10,971 nt of DNA from Acidithiobacillus montserratensis. Lineage in GTDB: Bacteria; Pseudomonadota; Gammaproteobacteria; Acidithiobacillales; Acidithiobacillaceae. The notes below the pieces were generated by a model, which ran no database searches, was not told where the DNA came from, and worked only from the letters and a program-made list of their open reading frames with translations. The stretch spans positions 1-10,971 of the forward strand of contig NZ_JABBOU010000083.1 of NCBI RefSeq assembly GCF_018853465.1. The letters are read 5' to 3'. Shown here one piece after another: positions 1-5,773 of this stretch (its first letter is position 1; each line of letters opens with the position of its first letter). The position numbers and the translations under genes were made by a program.

Positions 1-240
1 CAGCTCGGCACAGTCCAGATAAGGCACCCACTCCGTACCCGCCTGTGCCGCGCCCTGCAGCAGATGGCTTTTACCCACCCCCGCCGGTCCATGCAGATAC
101 AGGCCAAAAACCGGTGAAGGCTGCTGCAGCAGACTGCGCACCGCATCCAGCGCCGCCCCATTGGCCGCGCCATGAAACGCATCCAGAGTACACGCCGTCT
201 TCAAGCCCAAGGGCAGCAGCAGTTGACCCGGTGAATCCAT
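1..240 (-). CDS. hda: Hda, DnaA-family regulatory inactivator (N-terminal part, runs off window)
   Basis: Only the first 80 codons are inside the window; the rest lies beyond position 1. The start reads MDSPGQLLLPLGLKTACTLD, and the QLLLPL opening is typical of Hda. A Walker A P-loop, HGPAGVGKSHLLQ, follows at about residues 50-62. Hda is an AAA+ DnaA paralogue that works with the DNA clamp to stimulate ATP hydrolysis by DnaA and so limits re-initiation of replication. Hda lacks the DnaA DNA-binding domain, but that end is not visible, so separation from DnaA rests on the short N-terminus and the QLLLPL motif. An in-frame ATG six codons upstream (258) is an alternative start; neither start has a strong Shine-Dalgarno sequence. 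It is transcribed away from sodB. Confidence 0.88.
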   Translation of the reverse strand, partial: MDSPGQLLLPLGLKTACTLDAFHGAANGAALDAVRSLLQQPSPVFGLYLHGPAGVGKSHLLQGAAQAGTEWVPYLDCAEL

Positions 241-408
241 CAGCAAAGCGGCACCCATTGACCGGACAAAAACCCTGCGCCGCCTCTGAAATGGCCGTCA
301 GCGACGCATGATCCGCCATCGTCATCCGGCAGGCAGCACGGCCATGCCATCATGGGCAAGCCATCAAGGAACACGAAAGTGCAGGGTTCACGCTTCAGCA
401 TGAGCAAG

Positions 409-437
409 AAGCTAGGCAAGGGGCCAGGACCTGTCAA
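409..437 (-). promoter_or_regulatory. Possible sigma-70 promoter for hda
   Basis: On the minus strand a perfect TTGACA (437-432) is followed after 17 bases by TAGCTT (414-409), which keeps the first two and the last base of TATAAT. Transcription would start near 402 and give a leader of about 145-160 bases before hda. The spacing is ideal but the -10 box is only half conserved, so this is a moderate inference. Confidence 0.4.
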
Positions 438-485
438 GCATATTCTGATGCTGCATGATGCCCCGAAAACATCAGCCACTGCATC

Positions 486-532
486 AGACGACCATCAGGT
501 CGTTTGCAGCGTCCTCTGCCACTGACTACAAT
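486..532 (+). promoter_or_regulatory. Probable sodB promoter with adjacent palindrome
   Basis: TTGCAG (504-509), 17 bases, then TACAAT (527-532) resembles a sigma-70 promoter, with five of six -10 bases matching and a weak -35. A 6-bp inverted repeat, ACGACC-ATCA-GGTCGT (488-503), abuts the -35 and could be an operator or a small hairpin. The leader would be about 34 bases. The rest of the 241-572 gap holds no gene I can support. Confidence 0.5.
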
Positions 533-572
533 CTAAGAGATTCCTTTCATCCGACAAGCAGGAGAGTAAGCA

Positions 573-1190
573 ATGTCTGAATACACAGTACGTGAAGAAT
601 TGAAGCCCAGTGGTCTGGACGGTATTTCCGACGCACAGATCAACGATCACTGGGGCTTGTACACCGGCTATGTCAACCAGAGCAACGCCCTGCATAAAGA
701 ACTGGAAGAAATGCGGGCTGCCGGCAAAACCGGCTCTCTGACCTATGCCGACCGGCGCCGGCGTTTTGGCTTCGAGTATAACGGCATGGTGCTGCACGAA
801 TACTACTTTGCCCAGATGAAACCCGGCGTCAGCATGGATCAGGCTCCCGGCTTCAAGGCTGCGGTTACCGAACAGTTCGGTAGCGCCGAAGCCTGGCACG
901 AAGACCTCATGGCCGCCGCCAAAAGCCGTGGCATTGGCTGGGCCATCGCCTACTACGACGGTACCACCGGGCAGATCAACAATCACTTCATCCAGTTGCA
1001 TGAAGACGGCAATGTCGGCGGTTTTGCCCCGCTGGTGATTGTGGACGTATTCGAGCACGCCTACATGGTGGACTGGAAAGCCCTGGGCCGTGGCGACTAT
1101 CTGGCTGCCCTGCACAAAAACATGAACTGGAGCATTGTGGAAGCCCGCTTCCAGGCTGCCAAAAGCGGTCAGATTTTCAAGCGCTTCTAA
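573..1190 (+). CDS. sodB: Iron/manganese superoxide dismutase
   Basis: Converts superoxide to oxygen and hydrogen peroxide in the cytoplasm. The protein is 205 residues, normal for the family. The expected four metal ligands are visible: His26 (INDHWGLYTGYV), His75 (NGMVLHEYYF), and Asp158 and His162 in VDVFEHAYMVD. The HWGLYTGYV stretch differs from the E. coli SodB form (HYGKHHQTYV) and is one residue shorter. The position of the iron-type active-site Gln, four residues before the second ligand His, is Gly71, and a His (143) lies 15 residues before Asp158. I infer a SOD branch with His as the water-holding residue; metal choice cannot be read safely. GGAG at 561-564 sits 8 bases before the ATG. 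The gene is flanked by its own promoter and terminator, so it is probably a single-gene unit. Confidence 0.93.
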   Translation: MSEYTVREELKPSGLDGISDAQINDHWGLYTGYVNQSNALHKELEEMRAAGKTGSLTYADRRRRFGFEYNGMVLHEYYFAQMKPGVSMDQAPGFKAAVTEQFGSAEAWHEDLMAAAKSRGIGWAIAYYDGTTGQINNHFIQLHEDGNVGGFAPLVIVDVFEHAYMVDWKALGRGDYLAALHKNMNWSIVEARFQAAKSGQIFKRF

Positions 1191-1234
1191 GTAGCTTCTG
1201 CTACGCCTCTCGACGCAGTCAGCGGCTGCGTCGA
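1191..1234 (+). other. Two tandem hairpins after sodB
   Basis: Immediately after the stop codon, GTAGC-TTCT-GCTAC (1191-1204) and TCGACGCAG-N7-CTGCGTCGA (1210-1234) can each form a hairpin. Neither has a T-tail. They may protect the mRNA 3' end or act with the terminator just downstream. Confidence 0.55.
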
Positions 1235-1249
1235 CCCCAGTTTTCTCCC

Positions 1250-1277
1250 AAGAGCGGCCCTGCCGCTCTTTTCTTTT
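1250..1277 (+). terminator. Intrinsic terminator of sodB
   Basis: A perfect 9-bp stem AAGAGCGGC / GCCGCTCTT with a 3-base loop (1250-1270) is followed by a T-rich tail through 1277. This is a textbook Rho-independent terminator. Its tail touches the next promoter. Confidence 0.9.
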
Positions 1278-1304
1278 GACAGCCGCCAGATGCCCCCCTA
1301 ACAT
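1276..1304 (+). promoter_or_regulatory. Sigma-70 promoter for purMN
   Basis: Consensus TTGACA (1276-1281), 17-base spacer, TAACAT (1299-1304). A transcript starting near 1311 would have a leader of about 20 bases before purM. The -35 box overlaps the T-tail of the sodB terminator. I see no clear PurR-type operator. Confidence 0.7.
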
Positions 1305-1331
1305 GACCGGAAATCAACGGAGGAAGATGCT

Positions 1332-2369
1332 GTGGACAGCCCAAAACCACTGAGTTATCGCAGTGCAGGAGTCAACATCGACGCAGGAAATGCGCTGGTG
1401 GACCGGATCAAGCCCCTGGCCCGCAGCACCCAGCGTCCCGGCGTACTCGGCGGTCTCGGCGGCTTTGGCGGCCTGTTTGAATTACCCGGCGGCTACCGCG
1501 AGCCGGTGCTGGTATCCGGTACCGACGGGGTCGGCACCAAACTCCTGCTCGCCCTCGAAGCCCAGCAGCATGACGGCATCGGCATTGACCTGGTCGCCAT
1601 GTGCGTCAACGACATTCTCGTCTCCGGTGCCGAACCTCTGTGGTTTCTGGACTACTACGCCTGTGGGCAACTGGACACCCGGGTCGCCGAAACGGTCATC
1701 GCGGGCATTGCCGAAGGCTGTCGGCAGGCGGGCTGCGCTTTGCTTGGTGGCGAAACCGCCGAAATGCCCGGCATGTACCCCGGCGGCCATTATGATCTGG
1801 CCGGCTTTGCCGTCGGTATCGTCGAAAAAAGCGAAATTCTCAGCAGCGCCGCCTGTCAGGAAGGCGACGCCCTCATCGGCATCGCCTCCTCGGGTGCCCA
1901 CAGCAACGGCTACTCCCTCATTCGTGAAATACTGGTGCGCAGCGGCGCCCACGCCCACATCCAGCTTCAGGGTGAAGCCCTGGTGGACCTGCTCCTGCGG
2001 CCCACCCGCATTTATGTCCGCGCCATACAGAATCTGCGTCAAGTCGTCCCGGTCCACGCCCTCGCCCACATCACCGGCGGCGGCCTCACCGAAAACCTGC
2101 CCCGCTCCCTGCCCGCCCATCTCAGCGCCCACATCGATCCGAAAAGCTGGCCCATTCCCGCCCTGTTCGGATGGTTACAGGAACAAGGTCAAGTATGTAC
2201 GAATGAAATGCGCCGGGTGTTCAACCTCGGCATCGGCATGGTCGCCATGGTCCCCTGGGAATCCCGGCAAAGCGCCCTGGAGTCCCTGGAGGCCAGCGGC
2301 GAGCAGGGCTTCATCATCGGCCAGCTGACCTCCAGACAGGAGGATGCCGGAGTCGTGTATCTTGACTAG
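1332..2369 (+). CDS. purM: Phosphoribosylformylglycinamidine cyclo-ligase (AIR synthase)
   Basis: Catalyses the ATP-dependent ring closure of formylglycinamidine ribonucleotide to aminoimidazole ribonucleotide, step 5 of de novo purine synthesis, in the cytosol. The 345-residue length is standard. Motifs include [13 protein letters not shown] at the N-terminus, the phosphate-binding [28 protein letters not shown], and [13 protein letters not shown], followed by [11 protein letters not shown] and [13 protein letters not shown]. The start is GTG at 1332: GGAGG (1319-1323) lies 8 bases upstream, and the ATG at 1327 is in another frame and closes after a few codons. It overlaps purN and is clearly the first gene of a purMN operon. 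Confidence 0.97.
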   Translation: MDSPKPLSYRSAGVNIDAGNALVDRIKPLARSTQRPGVLGGLGGFGGLFELPGGYREPVLVSGTDGVGTKLLLALEAQQHDGIGIDLVAMCVNDILVSGAEPLWFLDYYACGQLDTRVAETVIAGIAEGCRQAGCALLGGETAEMPGMYPGGHYDLAGFAVGIVEKSEILSSAACQEGDALIGIASSGAHSNGYSLIREILVRSGAHAHIQLQGEALVDLLLRPTRIYVRAIQNLRQVVPVHALAHITGGGLTENLPRSLPAHLSAHIDPKSWPIPALFGWLQEQGQVCTNEMRRVFNLGIGMVAMVPWESRQSALESLEASGEQGFIIGQLTSRQEDAGVVYLD

Positions 2370-3027
2370 GAAACTGGTGCTGCTGATTTCCGGGCGCGGC
2401 AGTAATTTGCAGAGCATCCTCCGCGCCTGTCAGAGCGGGCAAATAGCCGATACCGAAATAGTTTGCGTCATCAGCAATCGCGCCGGGGCTCCCGGGCTGG
2501 CCCTGGCGAAGCAGGCAGGCATTCCTACTGAGATCATCGCCCACCGCAACTATGCCAGCCGCGCAGATTTTGATGCCGCCCTGCGCCGGAGCATCGACGC
2601 CTATCACCCTGATCTGGTGGTCCTGGCGGGCTTCATGCGCCAGTTGACGACGCCTTTTGTGACTCATTATCTGGGCCGCCTGGTCAATATCCACCCGTCC
2701 CTGCTGCCCGCTTTTCCCGGTTTGCACACCCATGCCCGTGCCCTGGAACAGGGCGTGTGCTGGCACGGTGCCACCGTCCATTACGTTACCCCCGAACTGG
2801 ACGCCGGACCCATCATTGTCCAGGCCGCCGTCCCCGTCTTCCCCGATGATGACCCCGCCCGCCTGGCCGCCCGCGTCCTGGAGGCTGAACACCAGATCTA
2901 CCCCCGGGCACTGGCGGCCATCCTCAGCGGCCACTGCCGCCTCGAAGCAGACCGGGTACACTGGTCAGCCCCTTTCCCCGTTCTGGCAAACACCGTCATT
3001 CATCCACAACTGGAAAGCGTCAGCTGA
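2362..3027 (+). CDS. purN: Phosphoribosylglycinamide formyltransferase (GAR transformylase)
   Basis: Transfers a formyl group from 10-formyltetrahydrofolate to glycinamide ribonucleotide, step 3 of purine synthesis. The N-terminus carries the phosphate loop [14 protein letters not shown]. The catalytic Asn and His are in [16 protein letters not shown], and the catalytic Asp is in [11 protein letters not shown] favour the TTG at 2362 ([13 protein letters not shown]), which has GGAG 9 bases upstream, matches the usual PurN start and overlaps purM by 8 bases, so translation is probably coupled. An in-frame ATG at 2344 would add six residues, but its AGGAGG touches the start codon with no spacing. 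The product is about 221 residues, slightly longer than E. coli PurN. No terminator is visible after it. Confidence 0.95.
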   Translation: MTRKLVLLISGRGSNLQSILRACQSGQIADTEIVCVISNRAGAPGLALAKQAGIPTEIIAHRNYASRADFDAALRRSIDAYHPDLVVLAGFMRQLTTPFVTHYLGRLVNIHPSLLPAFPGLHTHARALEQGVCWHGATVHYVTPELDAGPIIVQAAVPVFPDDDPARLAARVLEAEHQIYPRALAAILSGHCRLEADRVHWSAPFPVLANTVIHPQLESVS

Positions 3028-3046
3028 TTTGGCCAGAAGACATGAA

Positions 3047-3175
3047 ATGAGCACATTGACAATTCGGATACCGGACGACAAAGCGGAAAGAATCAGAGCC
3101 CTGGCCCGTATATCGCCTGCAGCTGGTCACTGGACACCCCATCCTCGCTTGCCAGACGTTGCGCCGCTGTCTTGA
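3047..3175 (+). pseudogene. Truncated ribbon-helix-helix antitoxin (5' fragment)
   Basis: The first 21 codons encode STLTIRIPDDKAERIRALA, a strand-plus-helix opening typical of CopG-like antitoxins that pair with PIN or ParE toxins. From about residue 22 the sequence (ISPAAGHWTPHPRL) loses all antitoxin character and the frame closes at 42 residues, against about 70-90 for such proteins. The Shine-Dalgarno sequence is weak. The break coincides with the end of an opposite-strand antitoxin fragment, so I read this as the remnant of a deleted TA operon. A functional 42-residue peptide is possible but unlikely. Confidence 0.6.
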
Positions 3176-3233
3176 GTGAGTGTGGCAGTTTCAGGGCATA
3201 AAAGGCCGCATTCACATCTTGGCGCAAGCCCAT
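3093..3233 (-). pseudogene. Truncated antitoxin fragment on the minus strand
   Basis: On the minus strand an ATG at 3233 opens a 46-residue frame. Its middle, ALKLPHSLKTAAQRLASED, followed by GVSSDQL, resembles the RHH part of HicB-type or Arc-like antitoxins (LPxSLKxAAxRLAxxDGVSxNQF). After that it reads into the antisense of the plus-strand fragment and stops. Roughly 25-30 residues are recognisable, and the C-terminal half is absent. No toxin partner follows. I infer the 5' remnant of a second deleted TA module, facing the first one head-on. Confidence 0.5.
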
Positions 3234-3254
3234 AAAAAGACTATATTCAGTCTT
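3219..3254 (+). promoter_or_regulatory. Promoter and palindromic operator of the phd-parE type operon
   Basis: TTGGCG (3219-3224), 17 bases, TATATT (3242-3247) forms a good sigma-70 promoter. A perfect 6-bp inverted repeat AAGACT-N6-AGTCTT (3237-3254) straddles the -10. A further AGACT half-site lies at 3262. This placement is what autorepression by the antitoxin or the TA complex would need. Confidence 0.65.
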
Positions 3255-3277
3255 ACTCAAGAGACTGGAGCACGGTC

Positions 3278-3553
3278 ATGCGCTATTCATCACAAGTCAA
3301 ACCTATCAGCTATCTCAAAGCCAACGCCGCCGAGGTTCTGACGCAGCTCGCGGAGCGGCGTGAACCGCTGGTCATCACTCAAAACGGTGAAGCCAAGGCC
3401 GTCCTGCTGGACGTCGCCTCATTCGAAGAGACGCAAGAAACACTGGCCCTGTTAAAAATTCTCGCGCTGGGCAATCAGGATGTAGCCGCTGGCAAGGTCA
3501 AGCCGGTGGCTGACGTCGTTGCCCGCCTCCGCGTCAAGCGCGACTCTAGCTGA
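3278..3553 (+). CDS. Phd/YefM-family antitoxin
   Basis: A 91-residue protein starting MRYSSQVKPISYLKANAAEV. The VKPISYLKANAAEVLTQLAE helix pair, then EPLVITQNGEAKAVLLDVAS, is the standard Phd/YefM DNA-binding fold, in which dimers bind the promoter. The C-terminal ETLALLKILALGNQDVAAGKV segment is the usual flexible toxin-neutralising tail. GGAG at 3267-3270 lies 7 bases before the ATG. Its TGA overlaps the toxin ATG by one base (TGATG), so the two are translationally coupled. It should neutralise the downstream ParE-like toxin and repress the operon together with it. Confidence 0.9.
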   Translation: MRYSSQVKPISYLKANAAEVLTQLAERREPLVITQNGEAKAVLLDVASFEETQETLALLKILALGNQDVAAGKVKPVADVVARLRVKRDSS

Positions 3554-3894
3554 TGGCAGGTCAATCTGCCCGGTTTGAAGTCCTGCTCACCGACGGATCG
3601 GCGCAGGATTTGGAGGCCATCCACGACTACATCACCGAATTCGACTGCGTGGCCAACGCCAATTATGTGTTGGATGCGTTGATGAACGCCGTGGAGAGCC
3701 TGTCGCAACTCCCGGAACGCGGCAGCTATCCGCAGGAACTGATCCGCCTTGGCATCAAAGAATACCGCCAGACCTTCTTCAAGCCATACCGCATGATCTA
3801 TCGTGTCACCGGCAGCCGGGTCATCATTTATCTGATTGCGGACGGACGCCGCGACATACAAAGCGTGCTTGCTCGCCGTTTGCTGGGCGCCTGA
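3553..3894 (+). CDS. RelE/ParE-family toxin
   Basis: A 113-residue toxin of the RelE/ParE superfamily. The N-terminal helix SAQDLEAIHDYITEF, followed by a second helix (YVLDALMNAVESLSQLPERG), LIRLGIKEYRQTFFKPYRMI and RRDIQSVLARRLLGA, matches ParE-type members. ParE toxins poison gyrase and RelE toxins cut ribosome-bound mRNA; which applies cannot be settled from the sequence, though the Phd partner and the ARRLLGA tail are common in ParE annotations. It looks complete and is coupled to its antitoxin. A fragment of an unrelated toxin begins about 11 bases after its stop codon. Confidence 0.88.
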   Translation: MAGQSARFEVLLTDGSAQDLEAIHDYITEFDCVANANYVLDALMNAVESLSQLPERGSYPQELIRLGIKEYRQTFFKPYRMIYRVTGSRVIIYLIADGRRDIQSVLARRLLGA

Positions 3895-3905
3895 CCTGCA
3901 GAGAA

Positions 3906-4052
3906 GTGACCGGCTGCAAAATCACCGGTGTCGTGCGCTGCGATCAGCCGCGCGTGATTGACCTGGCCGCCAGATATGCCCGCAAGGTGGACACTCTGCC
4001 AACCGCGAACATGGATGAGGTACTGGCGAAAGTCGCCACGCTTTTAGATTGA
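3906..4052 (+). pseudogene. C-terminal remnant of a PemK/MazF-type toxin
   Basis: An open 48-codon stretch reads VTGCKITGVVRCDQPRVIDL, then AARYARKVDTLP and MDEVLAKVATLLD before TGA. The TGVVRCDQPR..DLAAR..RKVDxLP pattern is the C-terminal third of PemK/MazF/ChpB endoribonucleases. The N-terminal barrel strands with the catalytic Arg and the antitoxin gene are missing. It follows the ParE stop almost directly and has no ribosome binding site, so it is a gene tail left by recombination or deletion. Confidence 0.75.
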
Positions 4053-4063
4053 AAAAATTCATC

Positions 4064-4543
4064 TTACAAAACAAAGCCCATCGCCTGGAGTTTGACCCTG
4101 GCCACCGGATGCCCTAAAGAAGCGGCCTTGCTCAACCACTGCAGCCCCTCGGCGGGGTCTTGGGCAAGGCCCAGACCATTCAGGCAGCAGACAGACAACC
4201 ACTCCATGGCATCCACCTGGCCTTTTTTGGCCGCCAGATGAAACCACTCCGCCGCGATTTTGTGCTCCTGCCCGGCAAAAAACTCCAGCCCCACCTGCAG
4301 CATGGCATCCAGCTCCCCGGCATTGGCCTGCATGATGGCCTCTATGCGCTCGGGAGTCAGCGCAATGGGAATGCGGGTGGAAAGATCCTCCAGCGACACC
4401 AAAGAACGGTCGCGCTCAATACCGGGTCGACGCCGTTCCACGGCCACGTTCTCCACGCCTCCGTCGGCTACCCAATGCTGCACGGTACGCATGGCCTTGC
4501 CCGTCAACAGGGCCGCTGTCTGGGTACTGATCAGATGCCGCAT
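4064..4543 (-). CDS. Sel1-repeat protein with N-terminal helix-turn-helix-like segment
   Basis: A 159-residue cytoplasmic protein without signal peptide or membrane segment. Residues about 4-28 (LISTQTAALLTGKAMRTVQH, WVADG) look like a MerR/excisionase-type helix-turn-helix, followed by an acidic linker. From about residue 80 there are two Sel1-like units: MLQVGLEFFAGQEHKIAAEW..AAKKGQ, then AMEWLSVCCLNGLGLAQDPA, GLQWLSKAASLGH. Sel1 repeats are alpha-solenoid protein-binding modules. A role as a DNA-bound adaptor is inference. It lies 15 bases downstream of a broken vapC on the same strand and converges with the PemK remnant. No strong ribosome binding site is visible before the ATG. Confidence 0.65.
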   Translation of the reverse strand: MRHLISTQTAALLTGKAMRTVQHWVADGGVENVAVERRRPGIERDRSLVSLEDLSTRIPIALTPERIEAIMQANAGELDAMLQVGLEFFAGQEHKIAAEWFHLAAKKGQVDAMEWLSVCCLNGLGLAQDPAEGLQWLSKAASLGHPVARVKLQAMGFVL

Positions 4544-4558
4544 AAGGACTTATCCATT

Positions 4559-4849
4559 TTAAGGTTCCTGGTCCATCCAATCCATGACACGCAATCCCGG
4601 AACGCACTCTAACTCCCGCAGGTTGTTGGTCACGATGATCAATCCCAGGCTTCTGGCGTGGCCTGCGAGCATCTGGTCATAAGGCCCGATGGGCTTGCCG
4701 TTCCTGACCAATTCAGCGCGAAGCTGTCCGGTATGCCTGGCGGCATCGCTTCCGTATTCGAGCACTTCCAGGCGGGCGGAGAATCCTTCAATATATCCAT
4801 ACAAGCTCCTGCCGTCAATCCAGTAATTTTGCGTGAGATACTCCTTCAT
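4559..4849 (-). pseudogene. VapC toxin C-terminal remnant (PIN domain, 5' end lost)
   Basis: The last 70 or so residues match the C-terminal half of tRNA(fMet)-type VapC nucleases: RLEVLEYGSDAARHTGQLRA, then LVRNGKPIGPYDQMLAGHAR, LGLIIVTNNLRELECVPGL. The later PIN acidic residues are present (Asp of PYDQM; the TNN region has Asn where many have Asp). The first catalytic Asp (normally LDTN near residue 6) and the central Glu are missing, replaced by MKEYLTQNYWIDGRSLYGYI. No vapB is upstream; instead the tandem repeats start within about 10 bases of the apparent ATG. The frame stays open to 4996 through the repeats, but that extension has no PIN similarity. Probably non-functional. Confidence 0.7.
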
Positions 4850-4856
4850 TCTGGAA

Positions 4857-4981
4857 TGGCGCGGTAAAAACGGCGACATTTTCCGCGCGAAACGGGCATG
4901 GCGCTGTAAAATACGCGCCATTTTCGGCCCGGCGCGATTTTGGCGCCGTAAAACAAGCGCAATGCTCTGGATGGCAGGGGT
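4857..4981. repeat. Three 42-base tandem repeats
   Basis: Units begin at 4857, 4899 and 4941, exactly 42 bases apart. The conserved core is TGGCGC-N-GTAAAA followed by GCG and CATTTTC. Units 1 and 2 match strongly over their first 27 bases and more loosely afterwards; unit 3 is more diverged. As 42 is a multiple of three, every frame on both strands shows a 14-residue repeat. Multiple short repeats of this kind are known at the ends of IS21-family elements, which is one explanation; no transposase gene is nearby. They immediately precede the broken vapC. Confidence 0.75.
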
Positions 4982-5028
4982 AATACCGGCTGGCAAGGGA
5001 CTGGGGAAACCTGGGAAACGCCATGTTA

Positions 5029-5070
5029 ATTATGTGTAATCATCATAGTAACAAGGCGTTACCACATAAT
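5029..5070. promoter_or_regulatory. Nested inverted repeats upstream of the pilin promoter
   Basis: Outer arms ATTATGTG (5029-5036) and CACATAAT (5063-5070) are perfect complements. Between them lies a second perfect pair, GTAAC-AAGGC-GTTAC (5048-5062). They sit about 20-65 bases upstream of the sigma-54 -24 element, where an enhancer-binding protein could act. Outer-arm centres are 34 bases apart, about three helical turns. Confidence 0.5.
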
Positions 5071-5091
5071 CAGCACGACCATCTGAAAAAT

Positions 5092-5107
5092 TGGCACGAA
5101 TCATGCA
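5092..5107 (+). promoter_or_regulatory. Sigma-54 (RpoN) promoter for the pilin genes
   Basis: TGGCACG-AATC-ATGCA matches the -24/-12 consensus TGGCACG-N4-TTGCA at all but one base. The GG and GC dinucleotides are separated by exactly 10 bases. Transcription should start near 5118, giving a leader of about 50 bases. RpoN control of major pilin genes through PilS-PilR is well established in other proteobacteria. Confidence 0.85.
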
Positions 5108-5170
5108 GTATCCATCGCGTGCGGCGCTACCCGCGCTGTCCCAACGGTTAATCACACAAGGAGCCTACTC

Positions 5171-5689
5171 ATGAGCATGAAAGTACAGCAAGCCAAGCGC
5201 GCGGCAGAAGCCGGTTTCACCCTCATCGAACTGATGATCGTCATTGCCATCATCGGCATTCTGGCGGCCATCGCTATTCCGCAGTATGAACAGTATATTG
5301 TCACTTCCAAGGCTACAACAGTTACGCAAGATTTCCATCAAATGGTGACACAAGGAACTGCTGCAATCGCAGCAGCTGCTGCTGGTCAAACAACATCTAT
5401 ATCACTTCCAGGTGCAGCCGTTAATACAACTCCAGGTAGTGCCGAAGGTTGCGCATTCAGTACAACAAGCACCCTACCGATCTCTCCGACTAATAGTACA
5501 TTCAATATCTCCGTTGACTGTAGCAGTGCTGGCACCTCCCTTTCGAACGCGGTCAGCTCTGCATTATCAGCCATGAATTTGCAGAGTTCTGGAAGCGGAG
5601 CTGGCAATACGAACACTAGTGCCATTTGCACTGGTGGTAAGTGCACCGCAACAATTTCCAACAATGGCGGGGTAATTTACACACAGTAA
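5171..5689 (+). CDS. Type IV pilin (first of two)
   Basis: A 172-residue prepilin. A 15-residue positively charged leader ends in Gly15, followed by [20 protein letters not shown], the prepilin peptidase and methylation site with Glu at mature position 5 (Glu20). The hydrophobic N-terminal helix anchors the subunit in the membrane and forms the pilus core. The C-terminal part is Ser/Thr/Ala/Asn-rich with four cysteines, including ICTGGKC near the end, probably a closing disulfide loop. AAGGAG (5158-5163) lies 7 bases before the ATG, and the gene is the first after the RpoN promoter, so it is likely the major pilin. Base composition falls to about 43-48% GC in lines I counted within the variable part, well below the neighbours, suggesting an exchanged segment. 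Confidence 0.93.
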   Translation: MSMKVQQAKRAAEAGFTLIELMIVIAIIGILAAIAIPQYEQYIVTSKATTVTQDFHQMVTQGTAAIAAAAAGQTTSISLPGAAVNTTPGSAEGCAFSTTSTLPISPTNSTFNISVDCSSAGTSLSNAVSSALSAMNLQSSGSGAGNTNTSAICTGGKCTATISNNGGVIYTQ

Positions 5690-5702
5690 TACTCATTTTA
5701 CT

Positions 5703-5727
5703 GCACCCCCTCGGGGGTGCCCCTTTC
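5703..5727 (+). terminator. Hairpin after the first pilin (partial terminator or attenuator)
   Basis: GCACCCCC (5703-5710) and GGGGGTGC (5713-5720) form a very stable stem with a tiny loop (7 bp and CTCG if opened), followed by CCCTTT rather than a long T-run. It could stop part of the transcription or protect the first pilin mRNA, giving more of pilin 1 than pilin 2. Confidence 0.55.
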
Positions 5728-5765
5728 GGACAGTGCTCTGTAACCCCAGAACCCTTTCGGAAAGG
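5721..5765 (+). promoter_or_regulatory. Repeat and hairpin masking the second pilin ribosome binding site
   Basis: CCCTTTCGGA occurs at 5721-5730 and again at 5752-5761. The second copy folds as CCTTT-CGG-AAAGG (5753-5765), and the AAAGG arm is the Shine-Dalgarno sequence lying 8 bases before the ATG at 5774. The upstream copy could pair with the same AAAGG. This suggests translational control, not proven. Confidence 0.4.
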
Positions 5766-5773
5766 TCCCCAAC

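Noticed and set aside
495..1304. Long minus-strand open frame (269 codons) across sodB
   Set aside because: It is antisense to sodB, which has all metal ligands and a good ribosome binding site; the frame shows no family motif.
1482..2132. Long minus-strand open frame inside purM
   Set aside because: Purely a mirror of the GC-rich purM codons; no start signal or recognisable domain.
4857..4981. CRISPR array from the evenly spaced repeats
   Set aside because: The units are contiguous 42-base tandem repeats with decaying similarity, not short identical repeats with unique spacers, and no cas gene is near.
4815..5024. Small minus-strand protein with 14-residue repeats (FTAP..RAEN pattern)
   Set aside because: The repeat arises because 42 is a multiple of three; similar repeats appear in other frames and there is no ribosome binding site.
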